NCBI RefSeq assembly: GCF_000787575.1 | Contig: NW_012236528.1 | Span: forward strand, 1,400,576-1,464,575 | Length of the DNA stretch: 64,000 nt | Direction: 5' to 3' | Source: Acytostelium subglobosum LB1 | Taxonomy: Eukaryota > Evosea > Eumycetozoa > Acytosteliales > Acytosteliaceae | Part shown: one piece after another, positions 35,253-47,356 of the stretch | How positions within the stretch are numbered: the stretch's first letter is position 1 | Layout: each line of letters begins with the position of its first letter | Position numbers and translations under genes: made by a program | Notes under the pieces: model-generated | The model's database searches: none | What the model saw: the letters and a program-made list of their open reading frames with translations, nothing else | Told to the model about the DNA's origin: nothing

Positions 35253-35499
35253 TTTATCTTTATAAATATATATATGTTGACTGTGATATTAATAAGAACA
35301 GATCACAACCAAAGCTAGATTGATCATCACTCTTTTAAATTAATTTATTTTGATTTATTTCAAACAACACCCAAACCTTTTTCAAAGATCTGCAAAAAAA
35401 AGATGACAGACAGTTGCTGGGTTGGATGATGAAAATAGACAGATAGATACACAGATTTATTTTTAACAATAATATACATATTTGGATATATATAAATAA

Positions 35500-35916
35500 T
35501 TATGGTTGAGTTGATGGTTGAGTCTTTTGTTTATGCCAGTATGATGGTTCATAACATTTGTAGGTACAGTTAGAGGCACAGTTCTTGAAGAGATCATGTC
35601 CATATGAACATAGGTCATTGGATCTGAAGAATCCAAAGTACACTGTATTCAACCCTTGATATCTGTTGACTTTGAAAAAGTAACCTTCTATTTTTCCAGA
35701 TGGCAATCTATCCATTATCTTGAGACATGCTTCTGCTTCTTCGCTTGTATTACATTTTATCTCATTCTGGTAAGCATATTCATCAGTTCTATCTCTGTCA
35801 TCATTATCATGGACCATATCCTCCTCTGCAATCACGACCATCAATGATGACAATATCATCATCATGGTCACTAATATTAAAACTGACTTTATATATTTAG
35901 TTTGGATTATTTGCAT
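35500..35916 (-). CDS. small secreted Cys-containing protein, unrecognised
   Basis: Single exon, 138 residues. I do not recognise the family. A hydrophobic stretch at about residues 11-29 (SVLILVTMMMILSSLMVVIA) looks like a signal peptide. It is followed by an acidic segment (EEDMVHDNDDRDRTDE) and a mature region with six cysteines, four of them close together near the end (LCSYGHD, NCASNCTYKCYEPSYW). Even cysteine number and the signal suggest a disulfide-bonded extracellular protein. It lies 247 bp upstream (in minus-strand terms downstream) of MICU and has its own AT-rich leader. Confidence 0.65.
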   Translation of the reverse strand: MQIIQTKYIKSVLILVTMMMILSSLMVVIAEEDMVHDNDDRDRTDEYAYQNEIKCNTSEEAEACLKIMDRLPSGKIEGYFFKVNRYQGLNTVYFGFFRSNDLCSYGHDLFKNCASNCTYKCYEPSYWHKQKTQPSTQP

Positions 35917-36441
35917 CCTGGAAATTTAATTAATTAATTGATAATGGATTCACCTGTGTTTGTTAATTATTTAAATAATAAATAATATTTTGAATATTGT
36001 GTAATACATTTAATTAATATTTGTAACCCATGATTGACTTGGACAAGGACAAAAATGTATTATTAATTTATTATATTACCAATCAATAACCGAATGGCGC
36101 TACATCACCCACACTTACCAAATTGAATAGGTATGACCTGTGATCGTTCATATATCTCTCTGTTCATTGACCTCTCACAACGAATCATCATTCCTACCCC
36201 ATCAATCAATCAATCAATCACACCCCAATCTAACAACTCACACAAACCACATACTCACACACTCTGATGAAGAACGTCAGGGATTGGACGATGATAAGGT
36301 CAAGCACCTCCTCTGTTAGAATAACGATTCATTAATGGTTTTGAATATGTGTAAATTGGTAATGGTACCGTTGTCTGTTGATCAAGTAGTGGTTGACTCT
36401 ATGTCTGTCTGGCTGTCAGTGTGGTGATGTTGATCAAAAAA

Positions 36442-36474
<33 letters not shown>

Positions 36475-37085
36475 GTAATAAGTGGACAGACAATATATAT
36501 ATGCTAGGTTGGAATTGAGTTTGTTTGTTTTGTTTCCAGGTGGATGCCGAGAATGATTAGTATGTATGTTGGAAACCCAATAAAATGACCAAAAATCATA
36601 ACCAACTACCATCACCAATGATGGATATCAAGGTCTAATAGTCAATTCTGATTCAAACATGCTACCTTTATTGTAGGTATGCTAGAGTGTCGTGTTGTTG
36701 TTGTTGTTGTTGTTGTGGGGAGGAGGGATGGAGCCGGCTCTCATTAATGAGCAATGATGTATGTATGTATGATTAGATGGAAAAGAAGAAGTAGGAAGGG
36801 AGTGAAAGAAGGATTATTCGTGCGCAAGTTGCATAAGTTGATGAATGATGATGGGAGTTTAGTAGTTGTAAGGGGTAGGGTAGCTAGGTAATACAAAGGA
36901 ACAACAATATTGTCTGTTAGTGTAAAGAGTGGCGATTGATGGTAAGGTGAGGTCCACCTTCAATGCACGCGCGAATGGACATGCGTGCTTGGGAGGAGGA
37001 GTATGAATGAATGAATGAATGAATGGTGTTTGTTGTTGTGTAAGCCTCTCCATTAGGTGATTGGTGGTGGTGCTATAGTATAGTA
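35917..37085. other. intergenic, repeat-rich
   Basis: About 1.2 kb without a recognisable gene: AT-rich to 36080, CAATCAATC run at 36205-36222, (AAT)n microsatellite at 36443-36474, (GTT)n at 36695-36714, (GAAT)n at 37001-37024. Short open frames are repeat-driven. Confidence 0.6.
36443..36474. repeat. (AAT)n microsatellite
   Basis: About ten uninterrupted AAT/TAA units. Confidence 0.85.
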
Positions 37086-38693
37086 TTACATGATTGTACA
37101 ACATCTGCCTTTGGTCTTGGGATGGTTGTTGGCCGTCGTGTAGTTGTTGTTGTTGTTGGTGTTGCTGGTGTTGTTAAAGGCTAGTTTAGAGTTTGATTGT
37201 TGTTGTTGTTGTTGGAGTTGTTGTGGCTGCTGGACCGTTGGAGACAGTGGTTTGATCTTGGTAGGTGTATTGGCCATCGTATCGTCCGTGCCAGTTGGTA
37301 GCAACTCCTCTGGTCGCTTATTGATACTCTTCTGGTTCCATGAGCCAGACTTCTCGCCATTGTCCGATGATGCTGCAATCACAGACGCACTGGCCGAGTC
37401 CTTACGATGAGGTGCCTGTGGCGACAACTCATTCTCAATAGGTGAGTCCCTGTAGGGCTTTGAGTCATTGTCCCTGCTTGCTTCAACATCCACAGTTGAA
37501 GGTGATGGTACAGTACTATTTGTAACAAAAGAAGATGAAGAAGAAGAGAATGAGTAAGTGTGATATTGAGTATGATCATTGAATGAATGGACTTACACTC
37601 TTGGTAGCTGTGAATGACTAGAGTTGATAAAGTTGTTGTTCTGAGCGGCAACCTCCCAGTCAAAGAGGGTGGCATCGGTGCCTCCATGCTCGTGGTAGCA
37701 CTCAGTCAGCAGCGACTGAAGACTTGCATAGTTTGGTCGCTCCTCGTAGGAGAGTGTCTTGAGATGGCGCATAAACAGTTCGAACTGTCTGGGCAGGTCC
37801 TTGACGAGGTCCTGTGTGTTGTACTTGATCTTCATGTCGCCGATCTGATCCTTGTCCTTCAGCTTGCGCCATGGCAGCTGACCCAGCGCAAACTCAATCA
37901 GCACGTACAGAATCGACCAGAGGTCATCGCGTCTGCCCAAGTCCTTTGAGAGATGGGAGTTTATCGATGCATAACGGGCTGTTCCTCTGAAGCCTGTCTG
38001 ATCTCTAGCTTGACGGACTTCTCCGCTGGACAATACATATCTTCTTGCCAATCCAAAGTCGATCAAATATGTTATATGTCTCTTGTTGTTACCCAATCCA
38101 ATAGTGAAGTTTGACTAATGTTATGATTGATTGATGTGAGTAAGTGATGTGATGTGATGTGATGTGATGTGATTGATTGACGAATGTAATAATACATACA
38201 GGCTTTACATCTCTATGTAGATATCCAAGATCATGAACAGCCTCCAATGATTGAATCATTTGGATGCCCAACTTTAGAGTGGTGGTCATTGAGAACTTGC
38301 CATCGCCTTGACGTCGTCTCAACTCTGAGAGGTTGTCGCCCAGTAGCTCCATCACCATATAGTTGTAGTCGTTGTGTCTGCCACATGTGATGAACCTACA
38401 TACATATGGACAGGCCTGCAGCTTCTTGAGCACGGCCACCTCGAGCTTGAGCACTTGCTTCTTCGTGTCGATCTTCTCCACCTTGATGGCCACCATCTCA
38501 TTGTTGATGATGTTCTTGCCCGAGTAGATCTCTCCGAATGCGCCCTGTCCAATCTTACGAATCACCGTCCATCTTCCCTTGATGAGGCTGTTCGTTGTGA
38601 TGCCTACTCCCTGTTGTTGTTGCTATATTGATGTTGTGTTGGTATGGAATATTATAGGTGATCACCTATTATATTATCTCATAAGCATACCAT
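37086..38693 (-). CDS. TTBK-like (CK1-group) protein kinase with C-terminal CAAX box
   Basis: Exons 38693..38691 (just the ATG), 38622..38200, 38114..37597, 37515..37086; 457 residues, all in phase. The kinase domain (about 16-290) matches tau-tubulin kinases: IGQGAFGEIYSG, VAIKVEK lysine, LHRDVKPSNFTIG, IDFGLARR, FRGTARYASINSH, RRDDLWSILYVL. The tail is low-complexity (Ser/Pro-rich, poly-Gln, Asn-rich) and ends KGRCCTIM, i.e. a CTIM CAAX box with an extra Cys before it. This predicts farnesylation and perhaps palmitoylation, hence membrane attachment. Exon 1 being ATG alone follows from ATG|GTATGC on the minus strand and an in-frame stop upstream of exon 2. The acceptor may be TATAG before CAACAACAACAG or the ACAG 12 nt later, both in frame. 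No other in-frame Met precedes the Gly-rich loop. Confidence 0.85.
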
Positions 38694-39176
38694 TGTGTGT
38701 ACGATATATCTGTTTGTTGTCCTCTATCTATTCCTTTGTCCTATACTGGTCGAGTTCTTCTGTGTTGTGTGTGTTGGTGTGGTGTGAGGTGATGGAGTAG
38801 TGATGTGAGCTGGGAAGGACACTTCTTGGGAGATATAGTTTCCTAACAATAATTATATATAATAGTATTACACGTGACGCTTTTACGATGGATATGATAC
38901 AGTGTTGAGTGTGTTCCCGTTTGTTTGGTTATATGTGTGTGTGTATGTATGTGTATGATTGGTTGGTGTTATGTTGAGTGTGCTTAGAATGATGGAAGAA
39001 GGCTCACTCACTCATCACTCGTATCCATCAAAAAAAAATAAATCAAAAGTGTCCACACTCCATTTTTGGGGGGACAAACATATCACATCGATGTGGGTGC
39101 CGTCAGTGGTTTGATTTGGTCAATCAATGATCTGATCGTAGAAGACGTTTCGTTTATGCCCAGAACAGTTATTTAT
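38694..39176. other. intergenic, kinase promoter
   Basis: Upstream of the minus-strand kinase and downstream of prefoldin 1. TG-rich runs and AT-rich stretches; no gene seen. Confidence 0.55.
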
Positions 39177-39929
39177 TTATTTCTTTGAGATCATCAGTTC
39201 CTTAAGACTCTTTTCTGTCTCTGTTATCTGTGCATCTAAGTATTTGCCTTGGTTCTAAATATATATTTGTTATTGTTTTGTTAGTCAGAATGATTGCCAA
39301 TTACTCCACCTATATGCGCATAGATGTTAGTTTAACAAACTGATTGATTACCATTAGTCCTTTGACATCCTCTTCATCCTTCTCTGCTTGTTTCTTCAAA
39401 TCTTTCTTCAGTGTATCTAATGGGGCCACTATGAACCTGTATGTTTTCATTCATTGTTAGACTTTGTTGAACTGAAGCATTGTCGTGCTACATGTGATCA
39501 CTAATATCGCAACTGATGATCTCTTATCTAGATAGCCTTTGAAGAATGATGATGGTGATGATGATAGACATACATTTTTCCAACAGACTTGTATGTCTTT
39601 GTACTTGATGGCAGTGAATCGAGATCCTTTACAGTGATCAAACATCTTTGTCTATCCTTATCTGTGTACTGTATCTTTTGTTTAATAGTATTCAAGTTTC
39701 TATTTAGATTGAAGAGCTTCTCTCTAATCTTTTGAAACTCCTATATATATATGATATTGTAACATATATGATTGATTGTTTGATTGATTGGTCGGTCGTG
39801 AATTGTTGATGTAATGTTCGCAGTCATGTCAGTATCAGTTCATTCAACACACAAGACGATATCTGTCTGTCAGTCAGTCCGTCGTCATCATAGTACCTGC
39901 ATATCAGTGATCTCAATCTCTTGTGACAT
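39177..39929 (-). CDS. pfdn1: prefoldin subunit 1
   Basis: Four small exons: 39929..39897, 39740..39574, 39436..39352, 39254..39177; 120 residues, the usual length for a beta-type prefoldin subunit. Prefoldin is the cytosolic hexameric co-chaperone that hands nascent actin and tubulin to TRiC/CCT. The protein is two long helices (EFQKIREKLFNLNRNLNTIK and KKDLKKQAEKDEEDVKGLM) around a beta-hairpin region with TYKSVGKMFIVAP. That phrase corresponds to the Y-x-x-V/G-x-M-F core of prefoldin 1. Coiled-coil heptads are visible in both helices. All exons join in frame with GT..AG borders. Confidence 0.88.
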
Positions 39930-40099
39930 TCTTTATTTGTTTATGAAGATATATATAAATAATTGTATGTTTGTATTCGCAGAATGAATAAAAAGTATGT
40001 TTGCTTTGAGAGTTCACACCACCTTTCGACCATCAACAACAATAGTTCCAGTGGACAGGACCCAAGTGACAATGAAAGTTATAATGACAACTCATATTA

Positions 40100-41292
40100 T
40101 TAATATACGCTTACCCTTTGTCTTGGCACGATTGGGCATGGATATTTTCCATTGTGTTGTTGGCGCTAATAACATGTGTTGTTGTGATCGTGTATTGGAT
40201 TGGAAGGTTAGAATGAATGAATGAATGAATGTATGAATGAATGGTTGATTGATTGAAAGAATGTAGTAAACTTACATCTATTCCACAGCCGAAACAAAAC
40301 CTGTGGTGACAGAATGCACAGTCCATGTCATTGCAGCCACCATCCTTCTCGATGATGATATGACATGTAGGACACATTCGTGTGTTGTTAGCCAGGTAGC
40401 TTCCAAGACGTTTGTCGATCTTCATCACTGTCTTTTTCCACTTGCGACCCTTGCCCATCCAGAACAGGTTCTGTATGGCGTGTCCATCGTTCAAGGCTAC
40501 GTTCACCTTGGCCACATAAGTGTTCTCTCTAATATACTCTCGAAGATCAACTATCTCCTGGCATGTGTAGCCATAGTGTTCATCGCGACACTTTAAACAA
40601 AAGTTATGGCCACATTCATTGTTGGTGCACTCGACATGACCCTCTTCACCAGTTGGAACTATCATTGCACTGCCACAGTCTGGATATGGACAGTAGACCA
40701 AGTTCTTGTCCTTCTGGAGACTGCAATCCAACAACAGTTTATCATACTTTACAAATTCCTCATCAGAGAGTATGTGTTTGACCTGTCAAGTTGCGTGAGT
40801 TAGTGAGTGAGCGGTGAGCTGTATCGTTGTATGGATAGAATAGATATCACTCACCTCAACATATGATACCTTCCTAGGACATGTGAGCTGAGGGCATTTG
40901 ATGTAAGGAAATCGCATCTGGATCTGGGATTGGTAGTGGTGTCTTAGACAGCCAACGCAGAATCGATGCTCACATTCATCAATGATGTAGAACTGGTCAA
41001 TCATGAGATCGTCATAACAGATGCTACAGTAGTATGTCTTTGATTGATGTTCCTTATCTAGTTGTTCCTGTTCAGCCTTAAGCATATCTCGTAATAGTTG
41101 TTCATTCTTTTTCTCTTCGTCGTCGTCCTCATCATGCTCATTGTTGTTGTCGTCAGCAACAGCAACAGGTGTGGTCAAAAGGTGATTGATGGTATCCTCT
41201 ACATTATTGTTATGTAATGACAATGATGATTTGATGTCATCAATGGCCATCGATGGAAACATATCCAAAATGATACCAATGTTCTCATCCAT
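40100..41292 (-). CDS. RBR-type E3 ubiquitin ligase with N-terminal CUE-like domain
   Basis: Exons 41292..40855, 40782..40276, 40165..40100; 336 residues. RBR ligases take ubiquitin from an E2 onto a cysteine in RING2 before passing it to a substrate. A CUE/UBA-like segment (ILDMFPSMAIDDIKSSL, residues 8-40) could bind ubiquitin. RING1 follows at about 90-145 (CSICYDDL, CEHRFCVGCLRHH, IKCP), then IBR (YCPYPDCGSAM, CGHNFCLKC) and RING2 (MCPTCHIIIEKDGGCNDMDC). The first Cys after GG is the expected catalytic residue, and HHRFCFGC follows. The last exon is the weak point: 21 residues ending QRVSVY, and a GTAAGC near 40110 might instead be a donor to a further exon. The animal relatives are RNF14/ARIH-like; the exact orthologue is unclear. 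Confidence 0.82.
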
Positions 41293-41599
41293 ATCTTATA
41301 TATATATAATATATTTATAATACTAGTATTATTATCTCTTTGAAATTATGTTATCATCTCGTCGTTCATTAATTAAAAACTATTCACATGTTCAACCAAA
41401 GTATCTTATTTCAATCCAATTCAGTCGTTTTGTGTTTATTCCAGATTGGTTCAGTGTGTGGGTTACAGTATCTGTTGGATGATTGTATTGATGATGGTAA
41501 CTCTGAATGTTGTCCTTCCTTATACCCTGACCTATATAATAGTGAGGAGGAGAGAGTGGATAAAATTGTTAGAATAAACACTGATTTTGACATTTAAAA

Positions 41600-42000
41600 G
41601 AAGAGGTATTCACTAACTTACCCATCCACTGTGAATGGTCATCACGTTGTTGCCTGCTCCTTCAGTGGCCGTAGTACTGTCCAAAGTGAAACAGTACAGT
41701 CCATTGGCATCCTGTTTGGTGGCTGAACCCTTGGGACCTGGCTTGTAAACACCGGATGATGGCACTCTGATCTTATCTAGTTGACGGTCAAAACACTCAA
41801 AAATGTCCAGTGACTAGCAACACTAATACCAACACCTGCACCAAACCCTTGCCATACCAGAACGAATGGACCACTTAAAAGATATCAAACAATGTCGTGC
41901 GCCATTTTGCACTCACTTGTTCCACTAGAGTTGACCGTCAAGTTGCTCTCAGACAATGAACTAGAGAAGGTATCAACCCAGCAACAACAAAAACAACCAC
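41600..42000 (-). pseudogene. possible unresolved gene or gene remnant
   Basis: Minus-strand stretches look protein-coding but do not join into one frame. About 41805-41630 reads SLDIFECFDRQLDKIRVPSS, then PGPKGSATKQDANGLYCFTL and a GTAAGT donor. Upstream, about 41985-41915 reads VDTFSSSLSESNLTVNSSG. The GLYCFTLD phrase resembles GVYCFSLD in the SdrD_B protein at 7190-9402, so a decayed or heavily spliced relative is possible. No start codon with a signal peptide was found. It may be a real small multi-exon gene that I failed to splice. Confidence 0.35.
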
Positions 42001-42120
42001 ATAAGGAACTAAACTTTTTTATTCAATGTATTATTAATGGAAATAATAATTATGTATATCTAATATATATATCAAGGAGGTGACAAGGTTATTTTTTGAG
42101 TTGTCAGTAGGTAGGTAGGG

Positions 42121-42990
42121 CTAAACAATGTTGACGATGGTACCATCCTCATAACGGTTGTTGGCCCAGACATTGCCTCTAGCAATTTCAAATCCTGCCA
42201 CGGCACCAGAGCTGCCACACTTGGGGAAATAGGTTTGCAGGAACCAGTTGTCAATGTAGGAAGTGTTTGTAGCCTTGTATGGTTTTCCGCCTAATGAGCC
42301 ACCATAAGTACAGTAGGAAGCGCGGGCAGACATCACATTGTTCTGGACGATGATGTTGGTCAGGTTCTCAAAGTTACCGTAGAGGGACAGCGCTGATGAG
42401 CAACCGGATGGTGCATCACAGATCATTGTGTTGTGTGTGATGTTGAGATTGCCACCTCCATGACCAGATGCCGCAGTGATGTGCACCGCTGTGTTGTTCA
42501 CATCCTTTCTCTCAGTGTCGTGAATGTAAGAGTCAACAATGGTGACGTTCCACTGCAGACCGAGTCCTGTACGGCCATGGTGAATGTTACATCTACGACA
42601 GGTGTAGCCTTGTGAACCAACTAGTAGTCCGTCGATTGAGACCTGGCTGCCATCGACCTCGATGTCCTCCAACAGGATGTCCTTGAGGAAGCCGCACTCA
42701 CCATCTGGACAAATGTTAATGCCACATCTTCCCTGAGCAATGATCTTTGAACGTCTGACAGTTACGTTGTTTGCCTTGATGGTGAGGCAACCGATAATGA
42801 GACTGTCTTGAATGATTGTGCCTGCCTTTTTGATTGTGGAGGCATTGATTGTTTTAAGAGTTGTGCCAAATGGAACACCAGTGTTACTGGCATTGGGGTA
42901 GTCGGCAAGGTTGAATGCCGATGTGTGTTGGATCACCAATATCAATGTGGCGGCCAAAGTAAAGAGTATTATTTGTTTGTTAGATGTCAT
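42121..42990 (-). CDS. secreted right-handed beta-helix (pectate-lyase-fold) protein
   Basis: Single exon, 289 residues. A signal peptide (MTSNKQIILFTLAATLILVI, ending near TSA) is followed by parallel beta-helix repeats: GTIIQDSLIIGCLTIKANNV, VTVRRSKIIAQG, ILLEDIEVDGS, CNIHHGRTGLGL, VTIVDSYIHDT, LNITHNTMI, IIVQNNVMSA, and YIDNWFLQ near the end. Eight or more cysteines and many NxS/T sites fit an extracellular protein. The opening TGVPFGTTLKTINAST followed by I-x-x-GCLTIKANNVTVRRSKI is a pattern I associate with uncharacterised secreted beta-helix proteins of bacteria such as actinomycetes. With no intron this hints at transfer, but is not proof. Catalytic residues of pectate lyases are not identifiable; substrate unknown. 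The ATG at 42990 begins the signal peptide. Confidence 0.8.
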   Translation of the reverse strand: MTSNKQIILFTLAATLILVIQHTSAFNLADYPNASNTGVPFGTTLKTINASTIKKAGTIIQDSLIIGCLTIKANNVTVRRSKIIAQGRCGINICPDGECGFLKDILLEDIEVDGSQVSIDGLLVGSQGYTCRRCNIHHGRTGLGLQWNVTIVDSYIHDTERKDVNNTAVHITAASGHGGGNLNITHNTMICDAPSGCSSALSLYGNFENLTNIIVQNNVMSARASYCTYGGSLGGKPYKATNTSYIDNWFLQTYFPKCGSSGAVAGFEIARGNVWANNRYEDGTIVNIV

Positions 42991-43529
42991 TATTGTATGT
43001 TTGAAAGTTAGATTGACAGTTTGAAAGATGAATTTGACATTGATATGACTGACAAGCATCAGTTTTAAACTGGTTCATCGTTGATCGGAGTGTCTGACGA
43101 CGAATAGACATGTAACCTAGTATGATCACAATGAAAGAACCTTACTCGATCGTTCTAGATATTTATTTCAAACAACCCATTGGTTGAAGCTTGGGTCTAA
43201 GATGATGGGGCGCGACGATCTTCTTATCATAATCAAAAAAAGTGTCACGATAGTTAGTCAGTCGACCAAAAGATATTTGCATGCAATGAGAACTAATGCC
43301 GAAAGATGATGAAACGACGTATAACGACATCCAACCACCTGTCAACGTTGACCGTATTCTGTCTAACCATTCCGCCCTCAAACTATGTCCATGTCTAAGG
43401 TTAGACATCATCCATCATTCCAAGAAGTCATGACAACTTGAAATGAGAAGTTCAACAACACTAACATCCAGTGCACCTGGGTTTATTGGCGGACTGAATA
43501 GTAATATTGGCACCAAGTCACTTGGATGT
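42991..43529. other. intergenic
   Basis: Promoter side of the beta-helix gene and 3' side of P5C dehydrogenase. An 82-codon minus-strand frame (43163-43411) is open but unrecognised and has no supporting features. Confidence 0.5.
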
Positions 43530-45348
<1,819 letters not shown>

Positions 45349-45809
45349 CTAAAACATATATATATATAATGTGTATGATAGTTGGTGGGGTTTGAGATGA
45401 TAACGATGTTGGTCCAAGATGTGAGTTCAAGTTCACTGGACTCAACCTTCCATTTCANTTCTTCTTTCACCCACGTTTCCCATTTAATTTGTTATTTTAT
45501 TTTCTTTAGTTTTGAAACCACCCGAAACATCGAATTAATGGGTAGTGTTGTCCAAGATTGGTTGCTCATTGTTTGGAGTAACTAATGAGATGATGGTGTA
45601 TGACAATCATATCAACGGTGATAATCATCGTAATTGTTGTTGTATGTAACATATCAGAAATCGAATATTTTGAATAAAAAAAACATTGGACACGCCAATG
45701 ATGACGTATTGTTTGTCAAATGAGATCGAGGAGGTTTGTGAAACCGAGTGTCATTTGACACAAACACAAACCACACAATACAACAACATTGTAATATTAT
45801 TATATATAT
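45349..45809. other. divergent region P5CDH / cytochrome b5 reductase
   Basis: Should hold the first exon of P5CDH and promoters for both genes. Candidate ATGs with GT donors (e.g. near 45522 and 45475, minus strand) do not match the required phase convincingly. Contains one ambiguous base at 45460. Confidence 0.45.
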
Positions 45810-47287
45810 ATGTATAGGAATACAGTTAGTGAAAAGATACGAGGCATCGCTCAACAGGCCTTGGAGAAGTATCAGGGCAAGATACCAAGCTCATACACTT
45901 GGGAGGAGATTGCAAATCATAATCAACGTGATGACTTTTGGACAGTGGTCAATGGTTATGTCTATGATCTCACTGCATACTTGATGATGCATCCTGGCGG
46001 CTTCAACTTCCTGTTCAGATGTGCTGGAGCCAATGCCACTGCTGACTTTGAGGCCATGTATCACAGCAAGAATGCAAAGCTCATTCTAGAGTGTTTCTGC
46101 ATTGGACGTGTGGCACCTGGTTCAATTGCGCCTTCCTCTTCATCCTCAACATTGGCACCTACATCGTCAGTGCCCTTCAAACAACCATTTCTCAAACCAT
46201 CTGCACAACCTCTGCGGAGTGTTCAATCAAACACAACCAGTAGCAGCAGTAACAACAACAATAGCGTCAAGACCATTATAACACCAACACAAACAACACC
46301 TCAGCCAGTTACAACAGTAACAGCAGCAACAGTAACAATAACACAAACCAAACGACCATCTGTTATGCTTGCGACAACGTCAATCGTGACAAAGAAACAG
46401 ATTACTAGCGATACATATATGATTGAAATGAAGCCTCCTGGAACACTCAAGAGTGATGATTGGATGAGACCATTGACACATGTATCACTGGCAAGGTTGA
46501 ACGACGAAGAGTTTCGCAGCTACACGCCAATTGGTTGTAGGATCGAATCGACTACAGAGCTCAAGAACGAATACTATCTACAATTCATGATCAAGGTAAT
46601 AATGACAGGACAACTGACTATGTTGTTGTTAGTTGGGAATGGCTCATTGACTGAACCCATCTATTCAACAACAATACACAGGGATATGAATCAGGTGATG
46701 TTTCAAAGAGTATCACTCAGATGAATGTAGGTGATAGTCTACAGATCAAGGGACCAATCGAGACCAATGATTCGTTCAATCTACACACCTACAGCAAACC
46801 ATACATCATTGGCATTGCAGGTGGAACTGGTATCACTCCAATGTTACAAATATTGAACGATATGTTTGATGGCCACCAGCAACAGCAACAACATCAATCA
46901 AAGGATGATACAATGATCACTCAACTATCGATTACAACGACATCACCTCATATGATACTGGTCTATTCAAACAAGACTCAATCGGATATATTATATCGAC
47001 AGGAATTGGAGGCACTGCAACAAAGACATCCAAATCGATTGACTATATACTATTGTTTGACTCAACAGTTGGATGGCGCCAATGCAGATGGCTTGGTGGG
47101 CAATTTTCGCTATGGAAGGATATCAAGAGAGATGCTCGTCGAACTACTATCACATCACAGCAGTGTCACTGCTGACAACAACGATGTGTTGGTCTGTGGA
47201 ACAGTGTCGTTCAACCAAACGATCAAACAACACATCGAGTCAATTGGTTACAACTCTGTCAATTCAAAGATACACCTACTCGAGTAA
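45810..47287 (+). CDS. cytochrome b5 - FAD/NAD(P)H reductase fusion (Ncb5or-like)
   Basis: Exons 45810..46595 and 46682..47287; 463 residues. The N-terminal cytochrome b5 domain (about 28-105) has WTVVNGYVYDLTAYLMMHPGG with the first haem His, and MYHSKNAK with the second. A Ser/Thr/Gln-rich linker of about 100 residues follows. The cytochrome-b5-reductase-type module has SYTPIG (FAD-binding RxYTP type, here RSYTP), GIAGGTGITPML (NAD(P)H-binding Gly-rich loop) and LVYSNKTQSDILYRQEL. LVCGT stands near the end, where the family has CGPP. Electrons should pass from NAD(P)H via FAD to haem. The order b5-reductase fits Ncb5or or the C-terminal half of nitrate reductase without the molybdenum domain; the CS domain of animal Ncb5or is not evident. 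The start is the first Met; an upstream exon cannot be excluded because TATAG precedes GAATAC. Confidence 0.85.
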
Positions 47288-47356
47288 TATAGATATATAT
47301 AATATATATGATGACATGATGTCTCATTCATTCATTCATTCAAGTTGTTATTGAGG

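Noticed and set aside
39984-40103. 39-codon plus-strand frame beginning MNKKYVCFESS
   Set aside because: Short, Asn/Ser-rich and at the 3' end of the RBR ligase gene; no support beyond being open.
42991-43440. 82-codon minus-strand frame ending LQPMGCLK considered as a gene or transposon end
   Set aside because: No homologous motif, no terminal repeat pair and no target-site duplication found by eye.
45460-45460. Ambiguous base (n)
   Set aside because: A sequencing ambiguity, not biology; only relevant because it lies where the P5CDH first exon should be.
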